A DNA stretch of 64,000 nucleotides. It comes from Chionoecetes opilio (taxonomy: Eukaryota; Arthropoda; Malacostraca; Decapoda; Majidae). Below the pieces are notes generated by a model, which was not told the origin of the DNA, did no database searches, and saw nothing but the letters and a program-made list of their open reading frames with translations. How positions within the stretch are numbered: the stretch's first letter is position 1; every line of letters starts with the position of its first letter. The position numbers and the translations under genes were made by a program. Location: assembly GCA_016584305.1 (NCBI GenBank), contig JACEEZ010001126.1, positions 107,501 through 171,500 on the forward strand. The letters run 5' to 3'. Positions 23,691 through 37,185 of the stretch are shown one piece after another.

Positions 23691-25088
23691 CCCCTGCCTC
23701 TAATTCTCTCTCATGCGTGCTCTCCAAGAATTTTCCAAGAATTCTTTTACACTTTCAGCCACACGACTGTCACTCCTCCACTCAGCACACAACCCCAGCA
23801 GGTACTCCATCTGCCTATCCACACTCCTGTCTCTCATCTCTCGCCATTCTTCCACTCCGACCTCTCCTACCACTACCTCTAACATCTTTGTTCTAGGATG
23901 CTCATACCGTTCACATTCCAGCATCAAGTGCTCCGCAGTTTCACCCACTCCTGTCTCACACATCACACCCATCTTGCTAACATCATTCTTCCACCTGTAC
24001 ATACCCCAATTTATCTCCAGCGACTTTGTCTTGGCTCTGAAGAGAAAATCCCCTCCATAGCCACTATCATTGAAACGTTCATACCGTGGCTTGTCCTTTC
24101 TTCTGTAGCCTACCATTCCAGTGTTGATTTCTCACTCATTCCCCTCAGCCATTCTTCCTTCCCTTTCTCTTCCACTCTCCTATTTATTTCCCGTTTGCAC
24201 CCAGCCATACTCTCATGTCTCATCACTCCTGTCACAAACATTCCCAGTTCACCTGTCCACCTTTCCACTTTTACTGAGTCTTTTATCCACTTCCCATACA
24301 TATTCCAGTCCCAATTCCTTACTTGCCCACTTGCTGTCATCCATTCGTTGCAGTCTAGCTCTGTACCTCAGTCCTGCCTTTGCCATCCTCTCTCTGAACG
24401 TGCTCCATCCCATGTCTCCTCTGATCGCTTCCACTCCCACATACCTATTGGCACCTAATGCTATTCTGCCTGCCTTGTTCGATCTGTAGCTACTACTTCC
24501 ATTCTATTCAACTCCTTCCTAGACCACACCATTGTTTCCAGGCCATACATAATGCTAAGGACTGCCACACCCTTCCATAGTCCTCTCACCACTTCATACT
24601 TGTTGGTCCGACATCTTGCCGCACTGCCTACCCGTCCAACCCACTGGTTGGCTCTAGCTATCCTCTCATGCTTAGTTTTCTCACATCCTTTCTCATCCAA
24701 CCAAATACCCAGATACTTGCACTCTTTCGTTCTCTTTATTTCATTCCCACCCACCACCCAAATCCTGTCATCAGTCATTCCCATTCACCACCAACACCTG
24801 ACTCTTCTCCTTACCGAACCTAACGTTGAAATCCCTGCCATACTCAGTCACAGCATTCAGCATCTCTTGTAGTTCATTGTGGTTTTCACTAAGGATCACC
24901 ACATCATCCGCATACAGAATACACTCAACACATCATCTCCAACTTTCACGCCCAAACCTGTACACTTCACTCTCACTGCCATTTCCTCAACATAATTATA
25001 ATCTAAAATGTACAGGGGAAAGGACACAGCTTTGTGTTACTCCTCTCTTACTATTCACCCATCCAGTCTCTAGGTCACTCAGACTGAA

Positions 25089-25995
25089 TGTAAAGATTAA
25101 GGTTTTTACTGGGGGTTTTATTGTACTTAGACTTCGCTTACCTCTCAATAATTAAATCACCTTCGGGTTCTTTGTTTGACTCACTATGAAGCTATCAGTC
25201 CAGGACTACATACAGGGTAAACAATAAACACTTGGTAAACACCTTATCTAGTTTATTTACAAGATCTACACATAACAAAAATAGCACCCCCAACACAAGA
25301 TTCATCCACTCAATCACGCCCTAAATATCTTCCCTACATAGGCTACGCCTACGATAAACTACTGTCTGGTATCTGGCTGGGGAATAGATATAAGGGGTTA
25401 TGGATTATCTCACACTTTTACCGAGGAACCTGTGGCCTTGTCCTCGTGGCGGTATACACACGTGGTCGCCAGTCTCCACGCACTCCTCTTCCCAACTCAC
25501 GTCTACCCCAACCAAACCCTCCTTCTCCTCGCGGTATGACTCGCCCTCTGCGTACGACAGCAAGGACAAGCTCCAGACAAGCGAGGAACTGGAAGGAGGT
25601 GGCGAGAGGTCCAGAAGACGTCCTCGGCTGGGGGAGGTGTAGTCGTGGCCGTGACCTGCAATAGAATGAGCGACCCAGGTCGACCTGGATCCTCCAAGAT
25701 GGCGGCTGGTGGCGCGTTGCCACTTCGGCTCATCTAAACATATTTTCTATACCCTGTTTCTTATTATGCATGCCTGAATTCCTATCAGCCACCACATGCA
25801 ATTTACTTCGGGTGTCTCTGCTAGCGCACCCCGCTACTCGTGGGGAGGCAACTATGAGCCTAAAACCCCTCCCACAGACTGGAATCCTTTCCCGCCACCA
25901 GAAAAACATTAACTAGCATCCGCCAGCGGGGACAACAGCCTGGCGCCAAGCGCAAATATGGGGACTGAATGCATATAAAATGTCTAGCCATTACA
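25089..25995 (-). repeat. 3' LTR of the retrotransposon
   Basis: Near-identical to 28347-29248. Five bases longer because CTACATAGGCTACGCCTACG here is CTACATACGCCTACG in the other. Open frames inside are artefacts, duplicated in both LTRs. Confidence 0.95.
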
Positions 25996-26620
25996 TTCGC
26001 CCTATCTAGATAAAATTCTTTCCGCAGAAAGAATTTCCCGACTACCTGAACATGTTATAGCATCATGCAGGTTAAATGTAAATTATCTAATTCATTAGAT
26101 CCGACCTAAATAAGTCAGTCACACATCCAGACACTCTGTGGTGTGTGTACTTTAAACCGTTTACAGGGGTTTTGCTTGTAACCAATGAGCGGGAAAAACC
26201 CCGCATTTACGTTAAGTTCAAAGTCTAGGGGATAAAAACTCCAAAGTTTCTAGCAAACCCTGTATCGGACCCAAACTGGACGTCAAGACGCGTCACATTT
26301 AATTACCAACAAGTGTTATGTGGCGTAGGGTATACATAGTGTAGGTGGTACAGGTGAATGTAATCTGGTACGTATACAATTGTGTACAAAAATTCAATCC
26401 TGTCTACCTGCCTATGATTTCCTAAATACATGCACCCGTGCCATGCTAGGGAAATATTAGTGGATCATGCAATTGTTAATCCAGTCTAACATGCCGCCGT
26501 GGAGGATCCCCTAAAGTGGCCTATCAAGGCGCAGCCCTGGAGTCCTCTCCCTAACTCTGAGGGGAGTGGGCTCTTATACCCTACAAACACCCCATCTGTT
26601 CCTCATTGTACTCGTGAGGT

Positions 26621-27598
26621 TCATACCGCTTTATGTCGCTGTCGTTCGTGTTTTGACACACCGCAGGAATGCACCCATCTGCTCAAATCATGGCCCATGC
26701 CTGGCCAATAAAATTTCTCGGCGATACGTTTCCACGTTTTCTTCCTGCTCGAGTGGGCACCTGTGGCATCGCAGTGATCTAACTCGAATACGGCATAGCG
26801 ATATTTTTCAGGCACGACGAATTGAAATCTCTTTTGGCCTCAGGGAGTTATGAACTTGCGGTATAAATTACCATCTCGCTCTACAAAGCTCGTATAATTA
26901 CCGCGCACTGTTCTGACCGTTCCTTCGCAGTAATGCCGTCGCACGTTCTCAAGTGAAGGATCTGTCTCTACCTCCCTCCTGACGGCCTCGCTGTTCTCGA
27001 AGTCAGCAGGAGAATCCATGTTTACCTCATCCCCGAACTTTGCTTCGTGCATGACGGCCGTTGCCATTACCTGACGAACTACCTTTCTCCGTGGAATATC
27101 GTCCCGCGGCCTTTTGTGGCTCGGCGAATTGCGATATACCGGTTTCGGTGCTGTATACTGTTTGTGGAGTGGGCAGTGGGGCTCCTTGTGAACGGCCGCA
27201 CCATTTTTGTGCCGTCGGGTATTACTCGCTTCGAGATTTACTCCACGGCCTCCAGTTTCCCTTTGTGCTGGCCTATAGCTTGCCTGAAAGCGACGAGGGT
27301 TTACAACTGGGGCACTATATGTGGGCTCAGTCTTACGGGCTGGCGTCGCCGTATCCCGTCGTGGCGAGCTATCGTCTTCCCTTGGCGTAACTGCAGCCTC
27401 GACCCAAACTACGTTCGGTGGCTCAGCCTTTTCCGCATATGCCTCAAAATACGCATCGGCGACTCTACCCATTTCAGGCAACTGATTGACCCGATCAATT
27501 TTCAACATCGCGATTAGCGCTTCCGGGCATGACTTTAAGAATTGAGCGCGCAGAATTAAATCTTTGATGCCCTCGACAATCTTCCTCAGCTCCATCAC
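26621..27598 (-). pseudogene. Gag C-terminus joined to integrase zinc-binding domain
   Basis: One minus-strand frame with a single in-frame TGA near 26840. The upstream part is gag-like (VMELRKIVEGIKDLI, then a basic proline-rich region). It passes directly into the integrase N-terminal region: FVERDGNLYRKFITP, stop, then a histidine/cysteine zinc-binding block around KTWKRIAEKFYWPGM. No protease or reverse transcriptase lies between, so about 2 kb of pol was lost. The D,D-35-E core is also missing downstream. This is a defective copy, described only. Confidence 0.7.
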
Positions 27599-28260
27599 TT
27601 TCGCGCCAGTCTCGCAAATTCCCGGCGATTCTCACAGCGAACTGTGAGGCAGTTTCGTTCTCCTGCAGCTGAGCTTCAAAATACTGCTGCTTAAGGCGCT
27701 CAGTGCTCAGCCCATATGCCTTTAAGAGGGCATGTTTCATCTGACCATAGTCACGGCTATGTTTATCCAGTCTATAGAGAACCTCGAGTGCCTTACCCTC
27801 AAACAAGGTCGTAAACTGAAGTCTACGTGTGATCTCGTCATATTCCAAAAGGTCTGCCACATCATCGAACCTTCCTATGAAGTGTTCAATCCTATCGCTT
27901 TCTTTGAACATCGGAAGTTTTACTTTAGGCCGGTTCATAACTGTCGGCGCTCTTCCCCCGTTGTTACTTGCTCGTAACACTTCCAACTCATGTTCCCTCT
28001 CTTGCTGCCTATGTTGTCTCTCAATTTCCCTATCTTCTCTCCTTCTCCCATTCTCTCTCCCTATCTTCTCTCTCCTCCTCTCTTTCCTTCAACTCTTTCT
28101 CCCACTCTCTCTCTCGCTCTCTTGCCTTCTCCTGTCTCTCTCTCTCCCTATCTTTTCTCTCTTTATCCTCACGTTGCCTACTGAGAACATACTCTTGTAT
28201 TTCTTTTGGCTCCACGTAGCCTATCGACTCCGCCTCTTCCTTATATCTCTGAATACTCAT
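27495..28260 (-). pseudogene. Gag N-terminal and central region
   Basis: An Arg/Glu-rich coiled-coil-like start (MSIQRYKEEAESIGYVEPKE, then ERERQEKAREREREWEKE) is followed, after a frameshift near 28040, by PMFKESDRIEHFIGRFDDVA and LKQQYFEAQLQENETASQFA. This is the capsid-like pattern of Ty3/gypsy gag. Another frameshift near 27595 joins it to the next frame. Non-functional. Confidence 0.65.
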
Positions 28261-28346
28261 GATGGCGGTGCTACTTGCTGTCTAGAATAAATTACCCTGT
28301 GTACTCCTGGACTAGCAAGAATGAGTCCCTGTGTGTGGGCTCCACT

Positions 28347-29248
28347 TGTAAAGATTAAGGTTTTTACTGGGGGTTTTATTGTACTTAGACTTCGCTTACC
28401 TCTCAATAATTAAATCACCTTCGGGTTCTTTGTTTGACTCACTATGAAGCTATCAGTCCAGGACTACATACAGGGTAAACAATAAACACTTGGTAAACAC
28501 CTTATCTAGTTTATTTACAAGATCTACACATAACAAAAATAGCACCCCCAACACAAGATTCATCCACTCAATCACGCCCTAAATATCTTCCCTACATACG
28601 CCTACGATAAACTACTGTCTGGTATCTGGCTGGGGAATAGATACAAGGGGTTATGGATTATCTCACGCTTTTACCGAGGAACCTGTGGCCTTGTCCTCGT
28701 GGCGGTATACACACGTGGTCGCCAGTCTCCACGCACTCCTCTTCCCAACTCACGTCTACCCCAACCAAACCCTCCTTCTCCTCGCGGTATGACTCGCCCT
28801 CTGCGTACGACAGCAAGGACAAGCTCCAGACAAGCGAGGAACTGGAAGGAGGTGGCGAGAGGTCCAGAAGACGTCCTCGGCTGGGGGAGGTGTAGTCGTG
28901 GCCGTGACCTGCAATAGAATGAGCGACCCAGGTCGACCTGGATCCTCCAAGATGGCGGCTGGTGGCGCGTTGCCACTTCGGCTCATCTAAACATATTTTC
29001 TATACCCTGTTTCTTATTATGCATGCCTGAATTCCTATCAGCCACCACATGCAATTTACTTCGGGTGTCTCTGCTAGCGCACCCCGCTACTCGTGGGGAG
29101 GCAACTATGAGCCTAAAACCCCTCCCACAGACTGGAATCCTTTCCCGCCACCAGAAAAACATTAACTAGCATCCGCCAGCGGGGACAACAGCCTGGCGCC
29201 AAGCGCATATATGGGGACTGAATGCATATAAAATGTCTAGCCATTACA
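28347..29248 (-). repeat. 5' LTR of the retrotransposon
   Basis: Partner of 25089-25995. CTGAA target duplication follows at 29249-29253. Confidence 0.95.
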
Positions 29249-29431
29249 CTGAACTTGGCCTGTGTTCTCATACATACTGCTTATTATTCTAGCAATCTTC
29301 TCGCTCATGCCAATCGTCTCCAATACCTTACAGAGCATTCTCCTATCCACTTTGTCATACGCTTTCTCAATATCTAGAAAGACTAGATATTTCTTTCTTA
29401 CATCCTTCCTGGCTCTCTCAATCACTTAATG

Positions 29432-29439
29432 CACTACAT

Positions 29440-29481
<42 letters not shown>

Positions 29482-30668
29482 CATATGTAACCTATGTAGT
29501 GCCCCCCTTTCACTAGATATTAATTTGAAGGGCTCAACAAACTTGGAGATTACGCTGCCACCACCCACATTAAGTGGGAATTTTTTTTTTAGAATCCAGA
29601 GAATATATGAAGGTAACTGAATTAAATGGACGACTCGTTAACAGGGTTTCTTTATAATTATCAATGTATAGATATAAGTAATCACATTCCCACTCTAGGG
29701 TTTCTCCGAAAACACGAAACAATAACGGTACCAAACCAACTTAACTCTCACTTCGGCTTAACATAATCACAAAAGTTCTGAACCACTGTCACTAGGTAAT
29801 ATACCTATCTCTACATAAACTCAGTCAGTACGAAGCATGGCCTTAGCTCTTAATAATGTTGTCCTGGACGGCTACACCACCTGCTGCCACTCAGCTGGTT
29901 CCAACACTCGCCATGGGCCACGTGCTCCACTGGCTTCCTCCCACAAAGCCGCTGTCTCGTCACTCTGCTCACCTCCTAAGAAAACCCTGTATAAACAATA
30001 CAAGTTAAAGTCTGTCATGAACTAATCAATGCACAAGATATCCTTATAAGTAGGACGTCAAACACATACCTTAGAAAGGGTTACCAGGAACGCCTCCCTA
30101 CCCCGACAAGTCAGTGCAAAGGTTGGACAGAGAGAGAGAACGCCTGTCTGATCCCTTCCTCGCCTTCTTGCAGTGACGTCACAAGTGACTACGAACATAT
30201 GGATGAATACAATTATCCAAATGATTTGGGACTGAGGAGTGAAGAAAAATTGCTATTTACCAAATGGCTATATATTACTTACGCTCACTACTTTGTGTAA
30301 ATTTTCCGTCAATCGTGAGTCACGGGATTGACTCATTTTCCCTCGTTACACCTATAGCGCCCGTAGGCAGTGGTGACCCAGGGTTCGGATGGTAGGCTCT
30401 GGAGGTTCACTTGAGGGCTGTGATGGTTGGTCCTCGCCCATGGTGGCGCAGGCAGGATTTTTATAGTGACGCCTGTGATTAGAGGCTCATGCCGCCCCCC
30501 TGTGTCCTCCGATGCACTCGCAATCGAAGGCAGAGTTAATGGGCAGGGCATGTGGGTGTTCTTAGGCCACTCGACAGGTACAGAAAGGTTTAGGTTTTCG
30601 TCGGGGATCGAACTCGGGTCACAGAGAACGACAGTCGGAGACGCTAACCACTCTGCTACTGCCTCCCC
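29432..30668 (-). mobile_element. tRNA-derived SINE interrupted by a solo LTR
   Basis: The minus-strand head near 30668 reads GGAGGCAGTAGCAGAGTGGT (A box) then GAGTTCGATCC (B box). The body ends CGCTATAGG at 30351, and after the solo LTR the tail resumes as TAGGTTACATATGTATAAAA into about 38 A residues (plus-strand T run 29442-29479). Inserted in LINE reverse-transcriptase sequence, with TATGTA possibly duplicated on both sides. Confidence 0.8.
29495..30350. mobile_element. Solo LTR, 856 bp
   Basis: Begins TGTAGTGCCCCCCTTTC and ends TTTTCCCTCGTTACA (TG...CA), flanked by CCTA at 29491-29494 and 30351-30354. The sequence on either side joins into a continuous SINE tail. No internal region or partner LTR is present. 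Orientation not decided. Confidence 0.75.
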
Positions 30669-31640
30669 ATACATATTGTCCATACATATTGTCCTCATCT
30701 GTACTGTCTTTTCTGAATCCATTCTGCTCTTCACCATCACTTTTTTTCCTTTCCACTACTTCACACAGCCTTTCATTCAGTACACCACAGAAAATTTGCA
30801 TACTGTGTCACATATTCGCTATTCGCCTGTAATTCTTGATCTCCTTCCTCACCATGCATTTCACCTCCTTTTACTTACTCTTATACTCTTCCCATGCCCT
30901 TTCATATTCTATTCTTTCTGACTCACTGTTTGACCTATTCTTTCTCAGACTCCTACACTTCTTATTTGACTGTTTCTTTTCTTTCCTTGGCCTTATCAAT
31001 CTTATTGTTCCACCAACTCTTTCTTACCCTGCCTATTGCTCTCTTACTTGTTCTGCCTATACTCTCTTCTGCAGCTTTGTTGCTTTAAGCTTCCTTAATA
31101 ATCTCTCATTCAGCTCATCCACACCTCTCTCAGCCCTCAAACCATTATCTCCCAGCTTCCAGTCCTCATTACTCATCACTTCTCTAAAATAATCCCAGTC
31201 TGCATCTCTAAGCTTCCATCGTCCATTCCTCTCCTCTTTTGCATTCACTCTATTTTTCCTTCAAACACTCATACTCCATTACCATGACGCTACGGTCACT
31301 CGCTACATCAATTGTTCTTTCGTCATACACCCACATATACTTCTTACCCGTTTCCTAATTTTCCAATTCACGAACATAAAGTCAATGGCAGATTCACTCT
31401 CCCTTCCGCTCCAGGTCACTCTTCCTTCACCTATTTACATTACTATTTACTATTTACTATTTACTATTACATTCAAAGTTTATAATTCATTCTCCTTTGC
31501 AGTCAAGCAGCAGTTGGCCATTTCCATTCACTTCCTCTTCTAACACACCAATGTGGTCATTCATGTCTTCCATCACAATCACATTCTCATTCCTATACTC
31601 TTCTACAAGCTTTTGTACAATTATATTATGTAGTACTTCT

Positions 31641-32011
31641 ATTGCTGGCTGGAGGGAGAGTGTCCGAGTGCCCCGACTTTGTCCTCTATGTTGTGCCACG
31701 AGTGTTTCTGTGCCCCCAGTGACACCCAAGACATCAAACAGGATTGACGGTACTACAAAAAGGAGAAGACTCATATAGTTGTTCTTAAGGAGGAAAATGT
31801 TAAAATTAAAGACATATATGAACATGTGGAACGATCAAAGGGTACCGTTATGCCTTCATTGCTGCTGGCTGCCATCTTCAAGCCAACATTGTACCACCAC
31901 CCAAACCTCGCCCAGGAAGACCTCACTAAGAATAATGGAATGCTCAGACATCAAAGTATTCCATTAGTCCTAGAAGTCTTCCTGGACCTTTCTCCCTTGG
32001 TTCAGGCTTAA
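31641..32011 (+). other. Unidentified open frames, possibly a retroposed or exon fragment
   Basis: Two plus-strand frames (ending near 31778 and 32011) have protein-like composition, e.g. LLLAAIFKPTLYHHPNLAQE. I do not recognise a family. An adjacent part overlaps the start of the minus-strand LINE. Confidence 0.2.
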
Positions 32012-32519
32012 ATGTGTTTGGTGTTCAGGTGAGGCAGCATTACATGAATCAAGAGCACTGCAAACACTGCCAAATAATCCTTTGACAAAAAATACAAGTA
32101 CATGGATGGGTAGGACCAAATCTTAAACATCAATAGAAGGACGGATATTTAATAGTAGCATAGCAGACACAATTGCCTTAAAGCAAAGTGCATGAGCAGC
32201 ATAATATCACAGTGCATTTGAGTACATCTACTGAAAAATATAATTCATCTGAAGGTGTGAGGCACTGGACGGACAACTTATGGATAGAAAATTAACTGAT
32301 TGACAGATTCCTGTAAAGATAAGTTAGTTTATCGAAATGGTAAACACAGTCACAACCTAGGTTATCCATAATACCTAGAAAATATAGTGATGTTGGGATA
32401 AAGCATTCTGATGTGTACATAAAACCATCATCACATATATGGATACAATCAATGAAGTTTTATTTGCTTGACTATATAGCATATCATGCTTCACTGGGGG
32501 AGAAAAAACACTTTAAGTA
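32012..32519. other. No recognised feature
   Basis: AT-rich, no coding signal seen. Confidence 0.4.
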
Positions 32520-32903
32520 CAATAAACCCTCTAAAAATTGGGCCAATTAGGGGGGGACCCCATTCAGGCTTTCCGAAAGTTCGGATTAACAAAAACAGAT
32601 TGAAACGGTTGAAAAAACAGTTTCTCTGAGTTAGACAAAGATATCCGAGCACGGAGGGGGTAGCCGGTAGTGGCAAGCCAGCAGGGATGAGGGGGTAGCG
32701 CAGTGGGGGTGGGGTGGGGGGTACTCATGGAGTGGGGAAGTGTAGTGTGTTTGGATGCCGCGAGGAGCCCTGCACACGTGTCAGGATTCCCGCCTTATAA
32801 TCCGGGTTTATGTCCGATTTATAAATAGGTGTCCGGAGCCCTGAAAGAGTCTGATTTATCTGATATCCGGAATATAGAGGTCTGATTTAGAGAGGGTTTA
32901 CTG
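32520..32903. mobile_element. 384-bp pogo-like MITE
   Basis: Left end CAATAAACCCTCTAAAAATT and right end AGAGAGGGTTTACTG are inverted repeats with TA on each side. Same termini class as 36975-38602 and the half element at 40508. Confidence 0.8.
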
Positions 32904-32929
32904 TATCTAGACATGTGTGTAATTCTGAC

Positions 32930-33060
32930 AGTATAAATGATGATAATGATGACAATGTTATGAATAATAATAATGATAATATTTTCATTATCATTTGTTA
33001 TAGTTGTTATTATGTATTATAATTATCATTGACATTCATGATGATAATGATGATTTTATG
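32930..33060. repeat. (GAT)/(AAT)-rich microsatellite
   Basis: Imperfect ATGATAATG, AATAATAATAATG and ATTATTAT units. Confidence 0.75.
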
Positions 33061-33182
33061 TAAATATAGATGTAAAGAATTTTCAAAGAAATTGGTGCAA
33101 ATAAGATAAAAAGGATAAGCATGAGTAGATGTGGGTAGGAGACGTTGATCCCCAATGGGAGGACAGCATTAGCATTAAAAAA

Positions 33183-33937
<755 letters not shown>

Positions 33938-33989
33938 CCACCCACGCCCTCCACTATGGAGCCGCGCCGCAGCACCCCTCGGTGATGCT

Positions 33990-36720
33990 ACAAAACAGAC
34001 AACAGTGAGGTGAGAATTATTTCGACTAACTTGAGAGGGTTTCCACACCAATGTTGGTGAGCTGACTCACAGTGTTATTTCTAAGAACCGGGCCGACATA
34101 GTGCTTGTGTGCGAAACCTTCCTGGACGATAAAGTGCCCGAGTCTTATGCCCGCGTGCAGGGATATTCGGTATGACTAAGGAAGGATCGCTCGCCTCAAG
34201 GCGGGGGTGTGGCCTTCTGTTACAAGGAAACTCTTAACGTACAGGTGATTGAGTCCCCCGTGCCCGTGCCCAGGGGCCTTCAGTTACTCACACTGAAGAT
34301 AATAGATAATAATGGGAAAGGTTTGCTATGTGTTGGGTGTTATCGCCCCCCCTTGCAGGCCACAGTGCTACTGGACTTCCTGACAGTGAACTTTGACACT
34401 ATGATAACAGCTAACCAGTGTGAAGATCTAATCATCATTGGTGGCCTGAATCAAACGTAGTGCATGACGCCTTCAACACGCTGTTAGTTGTGTATGATCT
34501 GCACAATTATGTCTCGTTCCCTACCCACAGCCCTGGGTCGTCCCTTGATCCTGTGGTGACGGATCTCTCTCCCCACACTGTTCAGTGTTTTCCTCTTGAC
34601 TTTGTGGGCACCTCAGACCACGTGACTGTCCTCACAAAGATCCACTTCAAGAGGCCACGTGAGAAGATTCATTCCCGCACGCTCTGGAGGTGGGAGGCTG
34701 CCAACTGGGGAGCTCTGAGGTCCATCCAGAGTAGGACGGACTGGGGGGACGTGCTGCGCGGCGACACTGACCAGCACGCCCTACAGGTTTGCTGGGTGCC
34801 GAACTCAGTGCACAAAACCAAGACATCTGATCAGCCTTGGTTTGGACCAGAGTGTCGCGCTGCCTCTGACGCCAAATACCGCGCCTGGCTTGCCTTCAAG
34901 AGGCATCCAACAGCAGCCCAGAACAGACAAAGGCACAGAGAGGCAACCGAGCGTATGAGGTGGAGCCTTGTCAAGGAGCAACAGGGTGAGTCGTGGGGAA
35001 ACACTGTCCCTCCCCTCATCTGCGGGGACAGTGTGGCTCAGACTGCCCGAGATAAGGCGAATCTCCTGGCCATGCACTTCACAGAAAAGATGTGCGTCCC
35101 TGACCCTGGGAGAAAGCCTCCTACACTGCCAGAAATAGTCAGTGATAAATTTGTGAGAGTGGTGATGAGTGAGGCGGAAGTGAAAGCGTTGCTTTTAAAT
35201 TTGGACGTACGGTGGCGGTGGGGCCGGATAACGTCAGCCCACGTCTGCTCCGCCAGTGTGCCGACGAGCTGGCGCGTCCACTCGCCACACTATTCAACCA
35301 CTCCCTACGAACCAGTAGGTGGCAAAAGCATGAAAGGTTGGTAGTGTGGTCCCGGTGCATAAGAAAAATGCAAGGATTGCAGCCAAAAACTACGATCCCG
35401 TGTCCCTGCTGCCGGTGCTCATTAAGGTTCTGGAGACTATTGTGGCTTCAAGTCACTGAGCACCTTAAGAGGCACCACCTGCTCAACACTAAGCAGTTTG
35501 GGTTCTGGCCAGACAGGTCAGCTGCAGACCTGCATCTGCTGTTATCCTCGGAGTGGACCGCAGCCCTGGACCAAGGGAGGGCCACTGCCATCGTGGCTCT
35601 CGACCGGGTGTTGCACACAGCACTCATCACAAAGCTGCAGGTGTGGACGGGCCGCTTCTTCAACTCTTCAGCGACTACCTGAGAGAGAGGCAGCTAAAGG
35701 TGGTCATTAATAGGCAGGAGTCTGAGTTGCAGTCCATCAGAACAGGTGTCCCTCAGGGAAGTTACCTCGGTTCCATGCTCTGAAATGTTTATATTAATGA
35801 CCTCTTGAATTTAATCCCCAGCTAGAGGGCCTATGCCAATGATCTCACCCTGACGCAGAGCTACGGCCCAGGGGAGGAGACTGTCACTGCTGCCCAGATG
35901 AACACGACGCTGAGCCGCACCGTGGCTTGGCCTAGGGCAACAAGTGGCAAGTAAAATTCGCCCCTCACAAAACACAGCTCCTCAACGTCTCCAGGTCTAG
36001 TGTAGCCCTGCGCCTTATCTTTGAGGGGAAGATGCTGGTGCCCCAGGACGAGGTGGAGGTGTTGGGGGTCACCTACGACTGTAGAATGACCTTCAGAGCC
36101 CACATCGAGCGACTCGTCAGAGAGGCTTCGGGGAAGCTGGCATCCCTGAGGAGGATTTCATGGCTCCTTGACTGCAAGGGGTTGAAAATCCTCTACAAGG
36201 TGCAGGTTCGCTCTTGTATGAAATACACATACCTTGGGTGAAGCAGTGTGGCCAACAAATACCTGGCTCTCCTTGACAAGGTCCAGGGTCACGAGGTGCG
36301 GCTCATCAGAGACAGTGGTGCGGAGCAGGAACCACGACTCCAAAGCCTCCAGCACTGCCGAGAAGTAGTGGGCCTCACCATGATGTACAAGGTGCATCAG
36401 CAGTGGGTGTCTCACCTACAAAAATTCCAGCAGCCCAGGATACTACAAGGGCCGTTACCCTAGCACCCGCGGAGCTACTACAGCCCCGCTGCCGGACTTG
36501 GCCCCACCAGCGCCAGTTTTGTCTAAGCAGTACTCTGTCACAGCCCGCTGGAGTGCACTCGTTCACACAGTCAAGACTTGAGCGTGGCATGCAGAGGTGA
36601 AGGAATGGAATACACGTGATGCCGAGTGTGAAGAAGGAGAACATAACTTGTTCAGCGGAATGTCAGCTTTTAGTAATGGAACAATGTAACATCTCTGTTA
36701 AGACTGTGAAAATTAAATCT
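33990..36720 (+). pseudogene. Decayed LINE with endonuclease and RT (CR1/Jockey-like group)
   Basis: Plus-strand pieces in several frames, in the canonical order. Endonuclease: ISTNLRGF near 34020, ADIVLVCETFLDD near 34100, DLIIIGGLNQT near 34430 and FVGTSDHVTVLTKIHF near 34600. RT: VGPDNVSPRLLRQCADELAR near 35215, KQFGFWPDRSAADLHLLLS near 35490, RTGVPQGSYLGSML near 35735, and YANDLTLTQSYG at 35830, where the normal YADD has become YAND. Thumb: HIERLVREASGKLASLRRIS near 36100. Many stops and frameshifts. The (GA)n tract lies immediately upstream. Confidence 0.8.
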
Positions 36721-36794
36721 ATTAAGGAGATGAGAAAGAAGGGAAAAAGGTAAGATGTTGTGGAGAGAAAAGAGAAAATCGAAGATGAGAAAGA

Positions 36795-36802
36795 GGAGAG
36801 GG

Positions 36803-36886
<84 letters not shown>

Positions 36887-36895
36887 GGGGGGGGG
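36795..36895. repeat. (GA)n microsatellite
   Basis: About 100 bases of GA with AGG interruptions, ending in a G run. Confidence 0.95.
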
Positions 36896-37185
36896 GACAG
36901 GAGAGGGTAGGGAGCAGGGGACCAGTAACGTTTCTCTAATGAACCGCGGGAGCCAATTAGCCGTTTTACATGTACAGTAAACCCTCACTATAACGAACCA
37001 ATTGGGGGAAGGGCTGACATTATATACGAAAGTTCGTTATATTCGAGAGATCCAAACTTTTCGCATATAACAAACTTTGTTCATTATATGAGGTGAAAGT
37101 TCACTATTTCCGTGTAAAATAAACTTTGTTTGTTACATTAAATGAAAGTTTGTATACTTACGAACATGCAGCCATCACAAATACT

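Larger units (their letters stand above)
25089..29248 (-). mobile_element. Internally deleted LTR retrotransposon (Ty3/gypsy-like), recent
   Basis: Two long terminal repeats, 25089-25995 (907 bp) and 28347-29248 (902 bp), are nearly identical. By eye they differ by about three substitutions and one 5-bp indel. They begin TG and end CA. The target duplication CTGAA is present at 25084-25088 and 29249-29253. On the minus strand a primer-binding-like TGGAGCCCACACACAGG follows the 5' LTR, and a purine-rich AGATAGGGCGAA precedes the 3' LTR. The interior of about 2.35 kb encodes a broken gag and only the start of integrase; protease, RT, RNase H and the integrase core are absent. It lies inside the LINE at 23690-31640. 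Confidence 0.93.
23690..31640 (-). pseudogene. APE-type LINE (endonuclease plus RT) split by three later insertions
   Basis: Minus-strand pieces read in order. Endonuclease VIVMEDMNDHIGVLEEEVNG lies near 31530. NERLCEVVERKK and EQNGFRK (RT fingers) lie near 30700. Palm FLDIEKAYDKVDRRMLCKVL lies at 29380-29300. The frame then continues across the LTR element into GVTQSCVLSP near 25050 and the catalytic LYADDVVILSENHNELQ near 24900. The thumb and C-terminal domain ending in CETGVGETAEHLMLECERY follow at about 24000-23900. Insertions are a SINE (29432-30668), a solo LTR inside it, and an LTR retrotransposon (25089-29248). Stops and frameshifts make it non-functional. Clade not determined. Confidence 0.8.

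Noticed and set aside
25400..25733. Cluster of frames repeated exactly at 28653-28986
   Set aside because: They lie within the two LTRs, so the duplication reflects the LTRs and not a gene pair.
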